Shown here piece by piece: positions 33,152 through 41,516 of a stretch of DNA of 64,000 nt. The position numbers were made by a program, and so were the translations under genes. Below the pieces are notes generated by a model. That model had not been told where the DNA came from. It did not search any database and saw only the letters and a list, made by a program, of their open reading frames with translations. This stretch comes from Roseateles sp. DAIF2 (GTDB taxonomy: Bacteria > Pseudomonadota > Gammaproteobacteria > Burkholderiales > Burkholderiaceae_C), in assembly GCF_015624425.1 (NCBI RefSeq), contig NZ_CP049919.1:310001-374000 (forward strand). Direction: 5' to 3'. Each line of letters opens with the position of its first letter. Positions within the stretch are counted from its first letter, which is position 1.

Positions 33152-35281
33152 ATGAGCGTCGCCGAGCCGATCGATCCGTCTCCTCCACCTCTCGCCGCCA
33201 CCTCCGCCCCGCGCGGCGACCGCCTGCGCCTGGGCAGCTGGCTGAGCGCCGCGGTGCTGTCGGCGGTGCTGCTGGCCGTGCTGGGCTATGCGGCGCTGAT
33301 CGGCTCCTTCGCGCGCGCCAATGCGGAGCGCGGCGCCAACGAGGCGCTGCGCCAGATCGCGGTGGACTTCCGCGACGCGCTGGACCGCGGCATGGCCCAG
33401 CAGTTCCGCGAGGTCAAGGTGCTGTCGCAGCTGGAGCTGTTCCAGCATCACGAGGACCCGGCCGCGATGCGGCGCGCGCTGAACCAGATCCAGCTGGGCC
33501 TGCCGCAGTTCGCCTGGATGGGCGTGACCGATGCCGAGGGCAAGGTGCTGGCCTCCGGCGGCGGGCTGCTGGAGGGGGTCAATGTCTCGAAGCGGCCCTG
33601 GTGGCAGAACGCGCTGCAGGGCATCTATGTCGGCGACGTGCATGCCGCGGTGCTGCTAGAGAAACTGCTGCCGCAGCAGAACGATCCCTGGCGCTTCGTC
33701 GACTTCGCCTGGCCGCTGCGCAACGAGCGCGGCCAGGTGCTGGGCGTGTTCGGCGTGCACCTGAGCTGGGGCTGGGCGCGCCAGATCAAGAGCGAACTGA
33801 TCGATGCGGCGATGGAGTCGCACGAGGCCGAGGCCCTGGTGATCGGCAAGGACGGCACGGTGCTGCTCGGCCCGCCGGCGCTGGAGGGCAAGAAGCTTGG
33901 CGGCGTCGCGCTGGAGCCCGGGCCGGCCAGCCAGGTGCTGCGCTATACCGAGGCCGGCGTCGACTATTTCGCGGTGGCCGCCGCCACCCGCGGCCAGGGC
34001 GCCTATACCGGCCTGGGCTGGACCGTGCTGCTGCGCAAGCCCGAGGCGCTGGCGCTGGCCGACTACCACCGGCTGCGCCTGCAGATCATCGTCACCGCGC
34101 TGGTGCTGATGCTGCTGTCCGTGCCGCTGGCGCGCTGGCTGTCGCGCCGGCTGACGGCGCCGCTGGTGCGGCTGGCCAATGCGATCGCGGCGCGGCGCCA
34201 TCTGGGCGAGGGCGGGCAGATGCCCCATGTCGGCGGCTACCGCGAGGTGGCGCTGCTGTCCGACGCTTTAGGCGATCTGTCGCGCCGCCAGGCCGAGCAG
34301 GACGCGGCGCTGGCCGGACTGAACGCCTCGCTGGAGCAGCGCGTGGCGCAGCGCACCCAGGAGCTGCAGCAGGCCCTGGCCCAGCTGCAGGCCGGCGAGC
34401 GGCGCCTGCGCATGATCACCGACAACCTGCCGGCGCTGATCTCCTATATCGACCGCGACCAGCGCCTGCTGTTCCTGAACGCCACCTTCCAGTCCTGGAT
34501 GGGCCTGGACCCGCGGGCCGCGCTGGGCCGGCGCCTGCCCGAGCTGCTGAGCCCCGGCGACTACTCGGCACGCCAGCTGCAGCTGGCGCGCGCGCTGGCC
34601 GGGCAGCGGGTCGATTTCGAGATCGAGGTGGCGGCAGCGGCGGGCGAGGGCGGTGCCAAGCGCCTGCTGCGCATCGAGTACATCCCGGACCTGCTGGACG
34701 ACGGCACCGTGGCCGGTCTCTACACCCTGGGCAGCGACATCACGGCCGCCAAGCTGGTCGAGCAGCACCTGGACCGGCTAACCCGCACCGACGCGCTGAC
34801 CGGCGGCCCGAACCGGCGCCAGCTCGAGGAGCGTCTGCCGCAGGCGCTGGCGCGCGCGCGCCGCAGCCGGCAAGACCTGGCCCTGCTGTTCCTGGACATC
34901 GACAAGTTCAAGGACATCAACGACGGCCTGGGGCATGCGGCGGGCGACGCGGTGCTGCGCGAGTTCGCGCGCCGGTTGACCGGCTGCGTGCGCGGCACCG
35001 ACCTGGTGGCGCGGCTGGCCGGTGACGAGTTCGTGATCGTGCTGGAGGGCCTGCGCGAGCCGGCCGAGGCCGAGCTGGTGGCGCGCAAGGTGCTGGAGGC
35101 GATGCAGCCGCCCTTCGCGCTGCCGGACGGGCCGCCGCTGCCGGTCTCGACCAGCGTCGGTGTGGCCTACGACCGCGCCGGCGCGGCCACGCCCGAGGCG
35201 CTGATGGAGAGCGCCGACCGGGCGCTCTACGAGGCCAAGGCGGCCGGCCGCGGGTCTTACCGGCTGGCCGGCGCGGCCTGA
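33152..35281 (+). CDS. Membrane diguanylate cyclase: periplasmic sensor-PAS-GGDEF
   Basis: A 709-residue inner-membrane signalling protein. A first helix (about 29-52), a periplasmic Cache-like domain (about 55-305, WWQNALQGIYVGDV), a second helix (about 312-332), a HAMP-like and coiled linker (to about 415), PAS (about 418-535) and GGDEF (about 550-705) domains are visible. The catalytic motif reads AGDEF instead of GGDEF, and the upstream conserved block is DALTGGPNRR, with Gly for the usual Leu. It should make cyclic di-GMP if these changes are tolerated; some AGDEF proteins are active. It is divergent from the Anbu operon. Its last 25 bases overlap the convergent ybaY-like gene. Confidence 0.88.
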   Translation: MSVAEPIDPSPPPLAATSAPRGDRLRLGSWLSAAVLSAVLLAVLGYAALIGSFARANAERGANEALRQIAVDFRDALDRGMAQQFREVKVLSQLELFQHHEDPAAMRRALNQIQLGLPQFAWMGVTDAEGKVLASGGGLLEGVNVSKRPWWQNALQGIYVGDVHAAVLLEKLLPQQNDPWRFVDFAWPLRNERGQVLGVFGVHLSWGWARQIKSELIDAAMESHEAEALVIGKDGTVLLGPPALEGKKLGGVALEPGPASQVLRYTEAGVDYFAVAAATRGQGAYTGLGWTVLLRKPEALALADYHRLRLQIIVTALVLMLLSVPLARWLSRRLTAPLVRLANAIAARRHLGEGGQMPHVGGYREVALLSDALGDLSRRQAEQDAALAGLNASLEQRVAQRTQELQQALAQLQAGERRLRMITDNLPALISYIDRDQRLLFLNATFQSWMGLDPRAALGRRLPELLSPGDYSARQLQLARALAGQRVDFEIEVAAAAGEGGAKRLLRIEYIPDLLDDGTVAGLYTLGSDITAAKLVEQHLDRLTRTDALTGGPNRRQLEERLPQALARARRSRQDLALLFLDIDKFKDINDGLGHAAGDAVLREFARRLTGCVRGTDLVARLAGDEFVIVLEGLREPAEAELVARKVLEAMQPPFALPDGPPLPVSTSVGVAYDRAGAATPEALMESADRALYEAKAAGRGSYRLAGAA

Positions 35282-35721
35282 GGCGCCGGCTCGACCCGCT
35301 TCAGCAGCAGGTCCACCTGGCGCAGGCCGGTGTCGCCCAGCACCGGATGGGCGGTGTCGGTGATGAACAGCAGTTGCTCGCCGTGGCGGATCGTCGCGCT
35401 GACGATGTAGCGGTGCCGCTTCTCGATGCGGGCCGGGTCGTAGGCGATCGTGAAGTTCAGCGGCACGCGCGGATCGGTCACGCGCATGCTGCCCAGGGTC
35501 ACCGAGGGCGCATCGGCCAGCGAGACGTCCAGCAGCTTGGCCTCGAACACCGCACCCGGCGGCAGCGCGATGCGCTCGCGGTAGGTCGCGCTGCCACCGA
35601 CGCTGGCCTCGGGGGCCGCACCGCCGCTACCGCTCGTCGCGCAGCCGGCCAGCAGCCAGACGGCGCCCAGCAGGGGCAGGGCGCGGCGCAGCAGGGTCTT
35701 GGGGGAGGAGGGGGTGAACAT
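35257..35721 (-). CDS. YbaY-family lipoprotein
   Basis: A 154-residue lipoprotein. The signal ends LLAGC (lipidated Cys about 27), followed by a Gly/Ala/Ser linker and the YbaY-type beta-sandwich (YRERIALPPGAVFEAKLLDVS to GDTGLRQVDLLLKRV). The family is a type III secretion-like pilotin fold of unknown physiological role in the outer membrane. The start at 35721 places the signal at the N-terminus. It shares 25 bases with the end of the convergent cyclase gene. Confidence 0.87.
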   Translation of the reverse strand: MFTPSSPKTLLRRALPLLGAVWLLAGCATSGSGGAAPEASVGGSATYRERIALPPGAVFEAKLLDVSLADAPSVTLGSMRVTDPRVPLNFTIAYDPARIEKRHRYIVSATIRHGEQLLFITDTAHPVLGDTGLRQVDLLLKRVEPAPQAAPASR

Positions 35722-35886
35722 CGGAGGCTCCCGGTCGGATCGAACAAGGGTCCAGCCTAGCAGAGCCGATTGGTGTCGCATCCGCGCGACTGGCGGCGTC
35801 CGCTACATCTGCCCGACGCTTGCGCTGGCTCAAGCAAGCCGCGGCCGCCCGGGCGCTGTACGCGCAGCGTGGGGCGGACGGGCCAA

Positions 35887-35922
35887 GAAAAATGGCCTAC
35901 CGCGATGTCGCGGTAAGCCATT
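35887..35922 (-). terminator. Terminator downstream of tRNA-Arg
   Basis: An imperfect 14-bp stem, AATGGCCTACCGCG and CGCGGTAAGCCATT, with a 4-base loop and one mismatch. On the minus strand a T-run follows. It lies 19 bases past the 3' end of the tRNA-Arg gene and is positioned to end its transcript. Confidence 0.85.
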
Positions 35923-35940
35923 GATTCCTATGCAATCCGG

Positions 35941-36016
35941 TGGCGCGCCCGGTTGGGATCGAACCAACAACCCCTGCCTTCGGAGGGCAGTACTCTATCC
36001 ATTGAGCTACGGGCGC
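35941..36016 (-). tRNA. tRNA-Arg (anticodon CCG)
   Basis: A 76-base tRNA read on the minus strand. The acceptor arms GCGCCCG/CGGGCGC pair fully, the D-arm contains AGCTCAATGGATAGAGT, the anticodon loop is CTCCGAA (anticodon CCG, codon CGG), and the T-arm has GGTTCGATCC. The 3' CCA is encoded. CGG is a frequent codon in such GC-rich genomes, fitting a dedicated tRNA. Confidence 0.97.
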
Positions 36017-36076
36017 AGCGCGGCGCATTCTAGCAGTGCTCGGGCTCACCCCGGGGTTTGCCGAAGCCGGCGTCGA

Positions 36077-36082
36077 TATAAT
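36077..36082 (+). promoter_or_regulatory. Likely -10 box for the cytochrome c gene
   Basis: A perfect consensus TATAAT, rare in such GC-rich DNA, 77 bases before the cytochrome c start codon. A weak -35 (GGTTTG, 36055-36060) lies 16 bases upstream. Support is the exact consensus and the position. Confidence 0.55.
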
Positions 36083-36158
36083 CTCGCTCTTGTGCCGCCT
36101 GCAGCTTGGGCGGTGTCGCCTTGAGATTTTCCAATTGCCGACAGCCAACGAGGATTCA

Positions 36159-36710
36159 ATGAGCGCAACCCAAGATCATGGCCACGACCACAGCGCGCAC
36201 GCGGCGCACGAGGGGCCGATCAAGACGCCCAAGCAGCTGATCTGGGCGGTGGGCTTTGCCTTCGTGGTGCCGGTGATCGTGATCATCCTGCTGGCCAACT
36301 ATGTGTCGAGCGCGGTCAAGCCGAGCGCCGGCAGCGAGGGCCTGACCGACCAGGCGATCGCCGCGCGCATCCAGCCGGTCGGCAGCATCGAGATCAAGGA
36401 CCTGTCCGACCCCGGCGCGATGAAGACCGGCGAGCAGGTGTTCCAGGCCCAATGCGCGGCCTGCCACAGCACCGGCGCCGCCGGCGCACCCAAGCTGGCC
36501 GACGCGGCCGCCTGGGGCCCCCGCATCAAGAACGGCTTCGACGCGTTGCTGACCTCGGCCCTGAAGGGCAAGGGCAGCATGGGCCCGCAGGGCGGCGGCG
36601 ACTTCAGCGACTTCGAGATCTCGCGCGCGGTGGTCTACCTGTCCAACCAGGGCGGCGCCAAGTTCGACGAGCCGAAGGCCCCGGCCCCCGCCGCCTCGGC
36701 CGCTCAGTAA
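36159..36710 (+). CDS. Membrane-anchored class I cytochrome c (c5-like)
   Basis: A 183-residue cytochrome. The N-terminus is His-rich (HGHDHSAHAAH), followed by one membrane anchor (about 28-48, VGFAFVVPVIVIILLANYV) and a periplasmic cytochrome c5 domain. The heme site is CAACH (CxxCH, about residues 98-102) and the likely axial Met is in GSMGPQGG. It would carry electrons in the respiratory chain; similar Burkholderiales proteins lie near cytochrome oxidase modules. The ATG at 36159 has AGGA six bases upstream. It ends in an Ala/Pro-rich tail and a strong terminator. Confidence 0.9.
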   Translation: MSATQDHGHDHSAHAAHEGPIKTPKQLIWAVGFAFVVPVIVIILLANYVSSAVKPSAGSEGLTDQAIAARIQPVGSIEIKDLSDPGAMKTGEQVFQAQCAACHSTGAAGAPKLADAAAWGPRIKNGFDALLTSALKGKGSMGPQGGGDFSDFEISRAVVYLSNQGGAKFDEPKAPAPAASAAQ

Positions 36711-36731
36711 GCGCGCCCGCGAAAGGCAAGA

Positions 36732-36756
36732 ACCGACCCCCGGGGTCGGTTTTTTT
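36732..36756 (+). terminator. Rho-independent terminator after the cytochrome c gene
   Basis: ACCGACCCC / GGGGTCGGT forms a 9-bp GC-rich stem with a minimal loop, followed by seven T's. It begins 21 bases after the cytochrome c stop. Confidence 0.92.
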
Positions 36757-36772
36757 ATGCCCGCACAAGGCT

Positions 36773-37570
36773 ATGCTCGCGCCCATGGTGAGGCGGGTGC
36801 TGTTGGGCTGGGCAATGGGGTCGTTGCTGCTGCCGCTGGCGACGGCGACACCACTGCCCTTGCGCGTCTGCGTCGTCGACCTGGACGCACCGCCCTATGC
36901 GGTGGTCGATCCGCTGCGGCGCGGCCTGGTCGAGCGCCTGATGGTCGATGCCGGCCGGCCCGCCGGGCTGGACGTGCAGCTGCAGCGCGCGCCCGCGCAG
37001 CGCTGCCAGGCCCTGCTGCAGAACGGCGCGATCGAGTCGATCGTGGCCGGCCCGGCCGCGCGCAATCTGGAGCTGGGGCGCTTCCCGATGAAGGGCGGCG
37101 CGATCGACGAGGGCCGCCGCCTGGCGGTGGCGCAGCTGTTCTGGGTCAAGCGGCGCGACAGCCCGGTCGACTGGGACGGCCAGCGCCTGTCGGGCGCCGC
37201 GCCGGCCGAGCTGCTGGCCGGCGCGCGGCCCGGCGTGTTCATCGCGATCGAGAAGCTGCAGGCCCTGGGCCTGCGCATCGATGCCGCCGGCGTCGGCACG
37301 CCGCAGCTGCTGGCCAAGCTGCGCGCGCGCCGCGTCGACCTGGCCGTGGCCTTCGAGCATGAGCTGCAGTTGCTGCTGCGCGAGCCGGTCAATGCCGAGC
37401 TGGCGATGCTGTCGCGCCCGTTCGCGATGGCCAGCTTCTACGCGATGGTGCGGCCGGGCCTGGCGGCCGCGACGATGGAGCGGGTCGAGCGCTGGTGGAC
37501 CGAGATCGGCCGGCTGCGCGATCAGCCGGCTTATCGACCGAGCGGTGCCGGCTCGGCCAGCACGCCGTAG
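36773..37570 (+). CDS. Periplasmic solute-binding-like protein (type 3 fold)
   Basis: A 265-residue exported protein: signal peptide about residues 5-26 (VLLGWAMGSLLLPLATA), then a bilobed SBP_bac_3-like domain (RVCVVDLDAPPYAVVDP opening strand). There is no adjacent transporter, so it could act in signalling or be a sensor-like orphan. The start may be 36773 or 36785; neither has a strong ribosome site and both give a good signal. The last 40 bases overlap the convergent gene. Ligand unknown. Confidence 0.65.
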   Translation: MLAPMVRRVLLGWAMGSLLLPLATATPLPLRVCVVDLDAPPYAVVDPLRRGLVERLMVDAGRPAGLDVQLQRAPAQRCQALLQNGAIESIVAGPAARNLELGRFPMKGGAIDEGRRLAVAQLFWVKRRDSPVDWDGQRLSGAAPAELLAGARPGVFIAIEKLQALGLRIDAAGVGTPQLLAKLRARRVDLAVAFEHELQLLLREPVNAELAMLSRPFAMASFYAMVRPGLAAATMERVERWWTEIGRLRDQPAYRPSGAGSASTP

Positions 37571-38067
37571 CGCGCCAGCAGTTCCGCATGGGTGGCCGGC
37601 TGCGGCGCCCAGGTGCCGGCCTCCACCAGCTCGGCCGCCAGGCCCATGTCCAGGCTGTGCACCAGGCCCAGGCCCAGCTCGGTGGCGAGGAAGAGCCGGT
37701 CCTGCTCGTCCAGCCAGACCGCCTCGACCGGGCCGGCCGCGCGGCCGGTATGGCTGTGCAATTGCAACTGCGCCGCATCGCCGTCCAGGCGCCAGATCCA
37801 GGGTGCGGCCTCCAGCTGCACATAGACACGCTGCGGGCCGTTCTGGAAGAACCAGGCGCCCTGCTCGTCGGCGGCATAGTTGCGGTGGATGAACTCCAGG
37901 AGCTTTTCATGCTGGATGCGGCTGCCCTTGACCCGCGGGAAGGGGCCGGCGGCCTGGATGCGCTCGTCGCGCATATACCAGTCGCCGCGCGCATCCAGCG
38001 CCAGCCAGCCGTAGCAATGCGGCACATTGGGCCATTTCTTCAGGGCGGCTTGAACGATTGCATCCAT
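37531..38067 (-). CDS. Conserved-looking hypothetical protein (178 aa), DUF2946-type or unknown
   Basis: A 178-residue soluble protein, MDAIVQAALKKWPNVPHCYG at the N-terminus, rich in aromatic residues (DWYMRDERIQ, APWIWRLDG). It looks like a Burkholderiales conserved hypothetical protein; I am not certain of its family name. It has no signal or membrane helix. It starts 18 bases after the YheT-like hydrolase gene and is probably co-transcribed with it. It shares 40 bases with the convergent binding-protein gene. Confidence 0.7.
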   Translation of the reverse strand: MDAIVQAALKKWPNVPHCYGWLALDARGDWYMRDERIQAAGPFPRVKGSRIQHEKLLEFIHRNYAADEQGAWFFQNGPQRVYVQLEAAPWIWRLDGDAAQLQLHSHTGRAAGPVEAVWLDEQDRLFLATELGLGLVHSLDMGLAAELVEAGTWAPQPATHAELLARYGVLAEPAPLGR

Positions 38068-38085
38068 CGCGGCAGTGTCGCTCGC

Positions 38086-39063
38086 TCAGAGCCGTTCGGC
38101 CAGCCAGTCGCAGACCTGGGTCGGCATCGTGGTGACGCGCGCCGGTGGCCGGCCATGCGGGAAGCCGACATGGCCGCCCTGGGCCGGCTGCCACAGCGTC
38201 ACCTGCGGCCCGACCTCGCCGGCGCGCGGCAGGCAGGCGGCCGGCACGAAGGGGTCGTTGCGCGCGTTCAGCACCAGAGCCGGGATGCGGATGCGCTGCA
38301 GATGCGGCTTGGCCGAGGCGCGCGACCAGTAGTCGTCGGTGCCGCGAAAGCCGTGCAGCGGTGCGGTGAACAGGTCGTCGAACTCGTACAGGTTGCGCAC
38401 CTGGGCCAGCCGCTCGCCATCGAACAGGCCCGGGTGCTGCTGCAGCTTCAGCAGGGCCTTGGGCACCATGGTGCGCAGGAACATGCGGGTGTAGACGAGG
38501 CGGTTGAAGCCGCGCCCGATCGCGTGGCCGGCGGCGCTCAGGTCGACCGGCGAGCAGATCGAGCAGACCGCGCGCGCGGTGGCGCCGGCCGTGTCGCCGG
38601 CCTCCTGGGCCCAGCGCAGCAGCGCGTTGCCGCCCAGCGAGACGCCGGCGGCCAGCAGCGGGCCCGGATGCCCGGCGCGAAAGCGCGCCAGCATCCAGCC
38701 CACCTCCTCGTAGTCGCCCGAGTGGTAGGCGCGCGGCGCCAGGTTCAGCTCGCCCGAGCAGCCGCGGAAATGCGGCAGCGCGAAGGCCCAGCCGCGCGCG
38801 CGCGCCACCCCGGCGAAGGCCTGCACATACTGGCTCTGCGAGCTGCCTTCCAGGCCATGGAACAGCACCAGCAGCGGCCGCCCGGGCGCGGAATCGGGCT
38901 CGACCAGGAAGTCCACGTCGACGAAGTCGCCGTCGGGCGTGTGCCAGCGCTCGCGCCGGAAGGCCGGCGGCGGGCCGTCGAAGCGGCGCGCATAGAGCGC
39001 CGGCCAGATGGTCTGGGCATGGCCGCCGGGCAGCCACGGCGGGGCCTGGTACTGCATCGCCAA
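38086..39063 (-). CDS. YheT-family alpha/beta hydrolase
   Basis: A 325-residue alpha/beta-hydrolase of the YheT/ABHD1-3 group. Landmarks are an early PPWLPGGHAQTIWPALY block (about 6-22), an oxyanion-type HGLEGSS, and the nucleophile elbow GVSLGGN (Ser). The later NARNDPFVP carries the acid and GGHVGF the His of the triad. Probably an esterase or lipase acting on hydrophobic esters. It starts 3 bases after a SnoaL-like gene, forming a minus-strand operon with it and the 178-residue gene. Confidence 0.92.
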   Translation of the reverse strand: MAMQYQAPPWLPGGHAQTIWPALYARRFDGPPPAFRRERWHTPDGDFVDVDFLVEPDSAPGRPLLVLFHGLEGSSQSQYVQAFAGVARARGWAFALPHFRGCSGELNLAPRAYHSGDYEEVGWMLARFRAGHPGPLLAAGVSLGGNALLRWAQEAGDTAGATARAVCSICSPVDLSAAGHAIGRGFNRLVYTRMFLRTMVPKALLKLQQHPGLFDGERLAQVRNLYEFDDLFTAPLHGFRGTDDYWSRASAKPHLQRIRIPALVLNARNDPFVPAACLPRAGEVGPQVTLWQPAQGGHVGFPHGRPPARVTTMPTQVCDWLAERL

Positions 39064-39066
39064 GAT

Positions 39067-39516
39067 CTAGTGCAGGGTCGCCGGTTCCTCGACCACGTCC
39101 TGCACATCGTGCGGGGTGCCGGGGCTGGCATGGTGCAGCACCATGCGCCAGCCCAGCGCCGTCTTCAGATAGACATTGGTGGCGATCACCCAGGCGCTCT
39201 GCCGGCCCTCGGGGCCGTTCACCTGCACCCGCTCCAGCACCTGGTGGATCGCGGTCTCGCCGGTCTGCAGGCGCCGCACCCGCTCCGGGTGCACGGCGAT
39301 CGCGCCTTGGCCGAACATGGCCTCGAAGCCGGCGCGGATCGCGCCCAGGCCGACCACGCGCGGCCCGCCCGGATGCACGCAGGAGACCTCGTCCTCGTCT
39401 GCCCACACCTCCATCAGCCGCTCCAGGTCGGCGTTCTGCAGCGCTTCGTAGAACTGCGCTTCGGTGTCCTCGGGCGAGGCGAGCAGGGCGGCGGTCTGGG
39501 CTTTGGGGCGGTGCAT
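39067..39516 (-). CDS. SnoaL/NTF2-like protein
   Basis: A 149-residue NTF2-fold protein (SnoaL-like, DUF4440-type). Features are EAQFYEALQNADLERLMEVWADEDEVSCVHPGG near the N-terminus and the strand pairs WVIATNVYLKTALGWRMVLHH toward the end. The fold forms a ligand pocket used by isomerases, hydrolases or binding proteins. It is first in the minus-strand operon with the YheT-like hydrolase (3-base gap). Function unknown. Confidence 0.85.
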   Translation of the reverse strand: MHRPKAQTAALLASPEDTEAQFYEALQNADLERLMEVWADEDEVSCVHPGGPRVVGLGAIRAGFEAMFGQGAIAVHPERVRRLQTGETAIHQVLERVQVNGPEGRQSAWVIATNVYLKTALGWRMVLHHASPGTPHDVQDVVEEPATLH

Positions 39517-39578
39517 GGCCGGATTGTAGGGAGGGTGCCTCCGCCGCGCGTGTCGGCGCGTAAGCGGCAAGAAGGCGC

Positions 39579-39872
39579 TCAGGGCAGCTTGGCCAGGACC
39601 TTGTCCATCTCGGCCGCCGAGAAGGCCCGCAGCGACCTGGACCGGACATTGCCCTGCTTGGCGATGCTCAGGCTGAAGGCCGTCAGCGCCTGCTCGTCCT
39701 GGGCCTCCAGCACGCAGACGATGTCGCATTCGCCCAGGGTCCAGTAGATCTCGCGCATGTTCACGCCGAACTTGCCCGCCACCTCCTTGGCGGCCGCGGC
39801 GCGCTGGGTCGTGCCCTTGATGTCCTGCAGGCCCTTGTCCGTGAAACTCATCAAAGCGATATAGGTGACCAT
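39579..39872 (-). CDS. GYD-domain protein
   Basis: A 97-residue protein of the GYD family, a dimeric ferredoxin-like fold of unknown function: VTYIALMSFTDKGLQDIKGT at the start, GVNMREIYWTLGECDIVCVLEA in the middle. Two adjacent ATGs (39872 and 39875) are possible; AGGAG sits 7 bases before the second one (39872), which is chosen. It is a stand-alone gene divergent from the DUF1326 gene. Confidence 0.88.
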   Translation of the reverse strand: MVTYIALMSFTDKGLQDIKGTTQRAAAAKEVAGKFGVNMREIYWTLGECDIVCVLEAQDEQALTAFSLSIAKQGNVRSRSLRAFSAAEMDKVLAKLP

Positions 39873-40103
39873 CATCCGACTCCTGGCGAGTGGGAGGGCC
39901 TGGCGATGAGCGTGGGGCGACGCGGCCCTCGGGGGCGTCGCGCGCAGGAACGGCCTGCATGCTACGCCCGCGACACGCAAAGGCAAGCAGATGCTGGCGT
40001 TGTGGGCAAAGCCGCGCCGCGCGGGCCGCGGGCGTAGCATCGATCGATCCCGTCGCGGCCGCGGCGGCGGGCATCGACGACAGCCTGTTCGATAGGAGGG
40101 CCC

Positions 40104-40706
40104 ATGAGCTACCACCTCGAAGGACGTCTGCTGGAGGTCTGCAACTGCAAGGTGCTGTGCCCTTGCTGGATCGGCGAGGACCCCGACTTCGGCACCTGCG
40201 ACACCATCGTCGCCTGGCGCATCGACCAGGGCCTGATCGAGGGCACCGATGTCTCGGGCCTGACGATCGCCGCGGTCGCCCATGTGCCCGGCAACATCCT
40301 GCAGGGCAACTGGTCGGCCGCGATCTTCGTCGACGACCGCGCCAGCGCGGCCCAGGAGGCGGCGCTGCTGAAGGTCTACACCGGCCAGGCCGGCGGGCCG
40401 GTGGCCGACCTGGCGCAGCTGATCGGCACCGTGGTCTCGGTGCAGCGCGCGCCGATCCGCTTCGACGTGCAGGGCGGCCATGGCACCCTGGAGATCGGCA
40501 GCGACTACTACGCCGAGCTGGAGCCCTATCTGGGCGCCACCGGCGGCAAGACCACCTTGTCCGACACGGTCTTCTCGACCGTGCCGGGCGCGCCGGTCTT
40601 CGTCGGCAAGTCGCCGCGCTACCGCTCGAAGAACGCGGCGCTGGGCATCGACCTGGACATCAAGGGCCACAACGCCCTGCAGAGCACCTTCCTGTTCGAC
40701 GCCTGA
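40104..40706 (+). CDS. DUF1326 protein with cysteine-rich N-terminus
   Basis: A 200-residue DUF1326 protein. The N-terminal motif CNCKVLCPCW (Cys13, 15, 19, 21 area) is the family's conserved putative metal-binding site. The rest is beta-rich. The ATG has AGGAGG ten bases upstream. It is followed 15 bases later by a DUF2182 membrane protein, a pairing often seen in proteobacteria. Function is unknown; metal handling is a guess from the cysteine motif and the partner. Confidence 0.9.
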   Translation: MSYHLEGRLLEVCNCKVLCPCWIGEDPDFGTCDTIVAWRIDQGLIEGTDVSGLTIAAVAHVPGNILQGNWSAAIFVDDRASAAQEAALLKVYTGQAGGPVADLAQLIGTVVSVQRAPIRFDVQGGHGTLEIGSDYYAELEPYLGATGGKTTLSDTVFSTVPGAPVFVGKSPRYRSKNAALGIDLDIKGHNALQSTFLFDA

Positions 40707-40721
40707 CGAAGCGGCGGGCCC

Positions 40722-41516
40722 GTGGACAGCAGGCGCCATCGCCGTGCCTTCCTGCCGCTGTGGCTCGCGCTGATCGCGCTGGCCTGGGCCCTGCTGTGGG
40801 CCTGGAGCCTGAGCCCCTATGCCGCCTATCTGGCGCATGGGGACTGGGTGGCCGAGGGGCCGGTGGCCGCGCTGTGCCGCGCCCTGCCGGGCGGCAGCCT
40901 GCTGGTGCCGGCGGCCGTCTCGGCGCTGGCCTGGCTGCTGATGAGCGGCGCGATGATGCTGCCGACCACCCTGCCGCTGTTCGAGGTGCTGGATAGGCTG
41001 AGCGCGCGGCGCGCCGACCGCGGCCGCCTGCTGGGCCTGCTGGGGCTCGGTTATCTGCTGGCCTGGGGCCTGTTCGGCCTGCTGGTGCATGCCCTGCATG
41101 GCCTGCTGCTGGGCGGCGTCGACCGGCTGCCGCTGCTGGCGCGTCATGCCTGGCTGCTGGGCGCGGCCAGCCTGGCCGCCGCCGGCGCCTTCCAGTTCAG
41201 CCGGCTCAAGTATTTGTGCCTGGAGCAATGCCGCACGCCGCTGAGCTTTGCGATGTCGCATTGGCATGGCGGCCCGCACGCGGGGCGGCAGGCGCTGGCG
41301 CTGGGCATCCACCATGGCCTGTACTGCGTCGGCTGCTGCTGGGCGCTGATGCTGCTGATGTTCGTCGTCGGCATGGGGCATCTGGGCTGGATGCTGCTGC
41401 TGGCCGCGGCGATGGCGCTGGAGAAGAACTTCCCCTGGGGGCGGCGGCTCAGCCGGCCGCTGGGCTGGCTGCTGCTGGCGGGGGCGCTGGGCCTGCTGCT
41501 GGCGCGCGCGGCATGA
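40722..41516 (+). CDS. DUF2182 metal-binding-type integral membrane protein, GTG start
   Basis: A 264-residue, about seven-helix membrane protein of DUF2182. Conserved features are GAMMLPTTLPLFEV, LEQCRTPLSFAMSHW (with Cys/His) and GLYCVGCCWALMLLMFVVGMG. The family is annotated as predicted metal-binding. It starts with GTG (40722) 15 bases after the DUF1326 gene. Its stop overlaps the start of the next EamA gene (ATGA), so the three genes are one operon. Confidence 0.88.
   Translation: MDSRRHRRAFLPLWLALIALAWALLWAWSLSPYAAYLAHGDWVAEGPVAALCRALPGGSLLVPAAVSALAWLLMSGAMMLPTTLPLFEVLDRLSARRADRGRLLGLLGLGYLLAWGLFGLLVHALHGLLLGGVDRLPLLARHAWLLGAASLAAAGAFQFSRLKYLCLEQCRTPLSFAMSHWHGGPHAGRQALALGIHHGLYCVGCCWALMLLMFVVGMGHLGWMLLLAAAMALEKNFPWGRRLSRPLGWLLLAGALGLLLARAA

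Noticed and set aside
31523..33643. An open frame extending the ATP-grasp protein to about 706 residues
   Set aside because: The extra N-terminal part lies antisense to the cyclase gene, is low-complexity and lacks family character. The family N-terminus fits the start at 32950.
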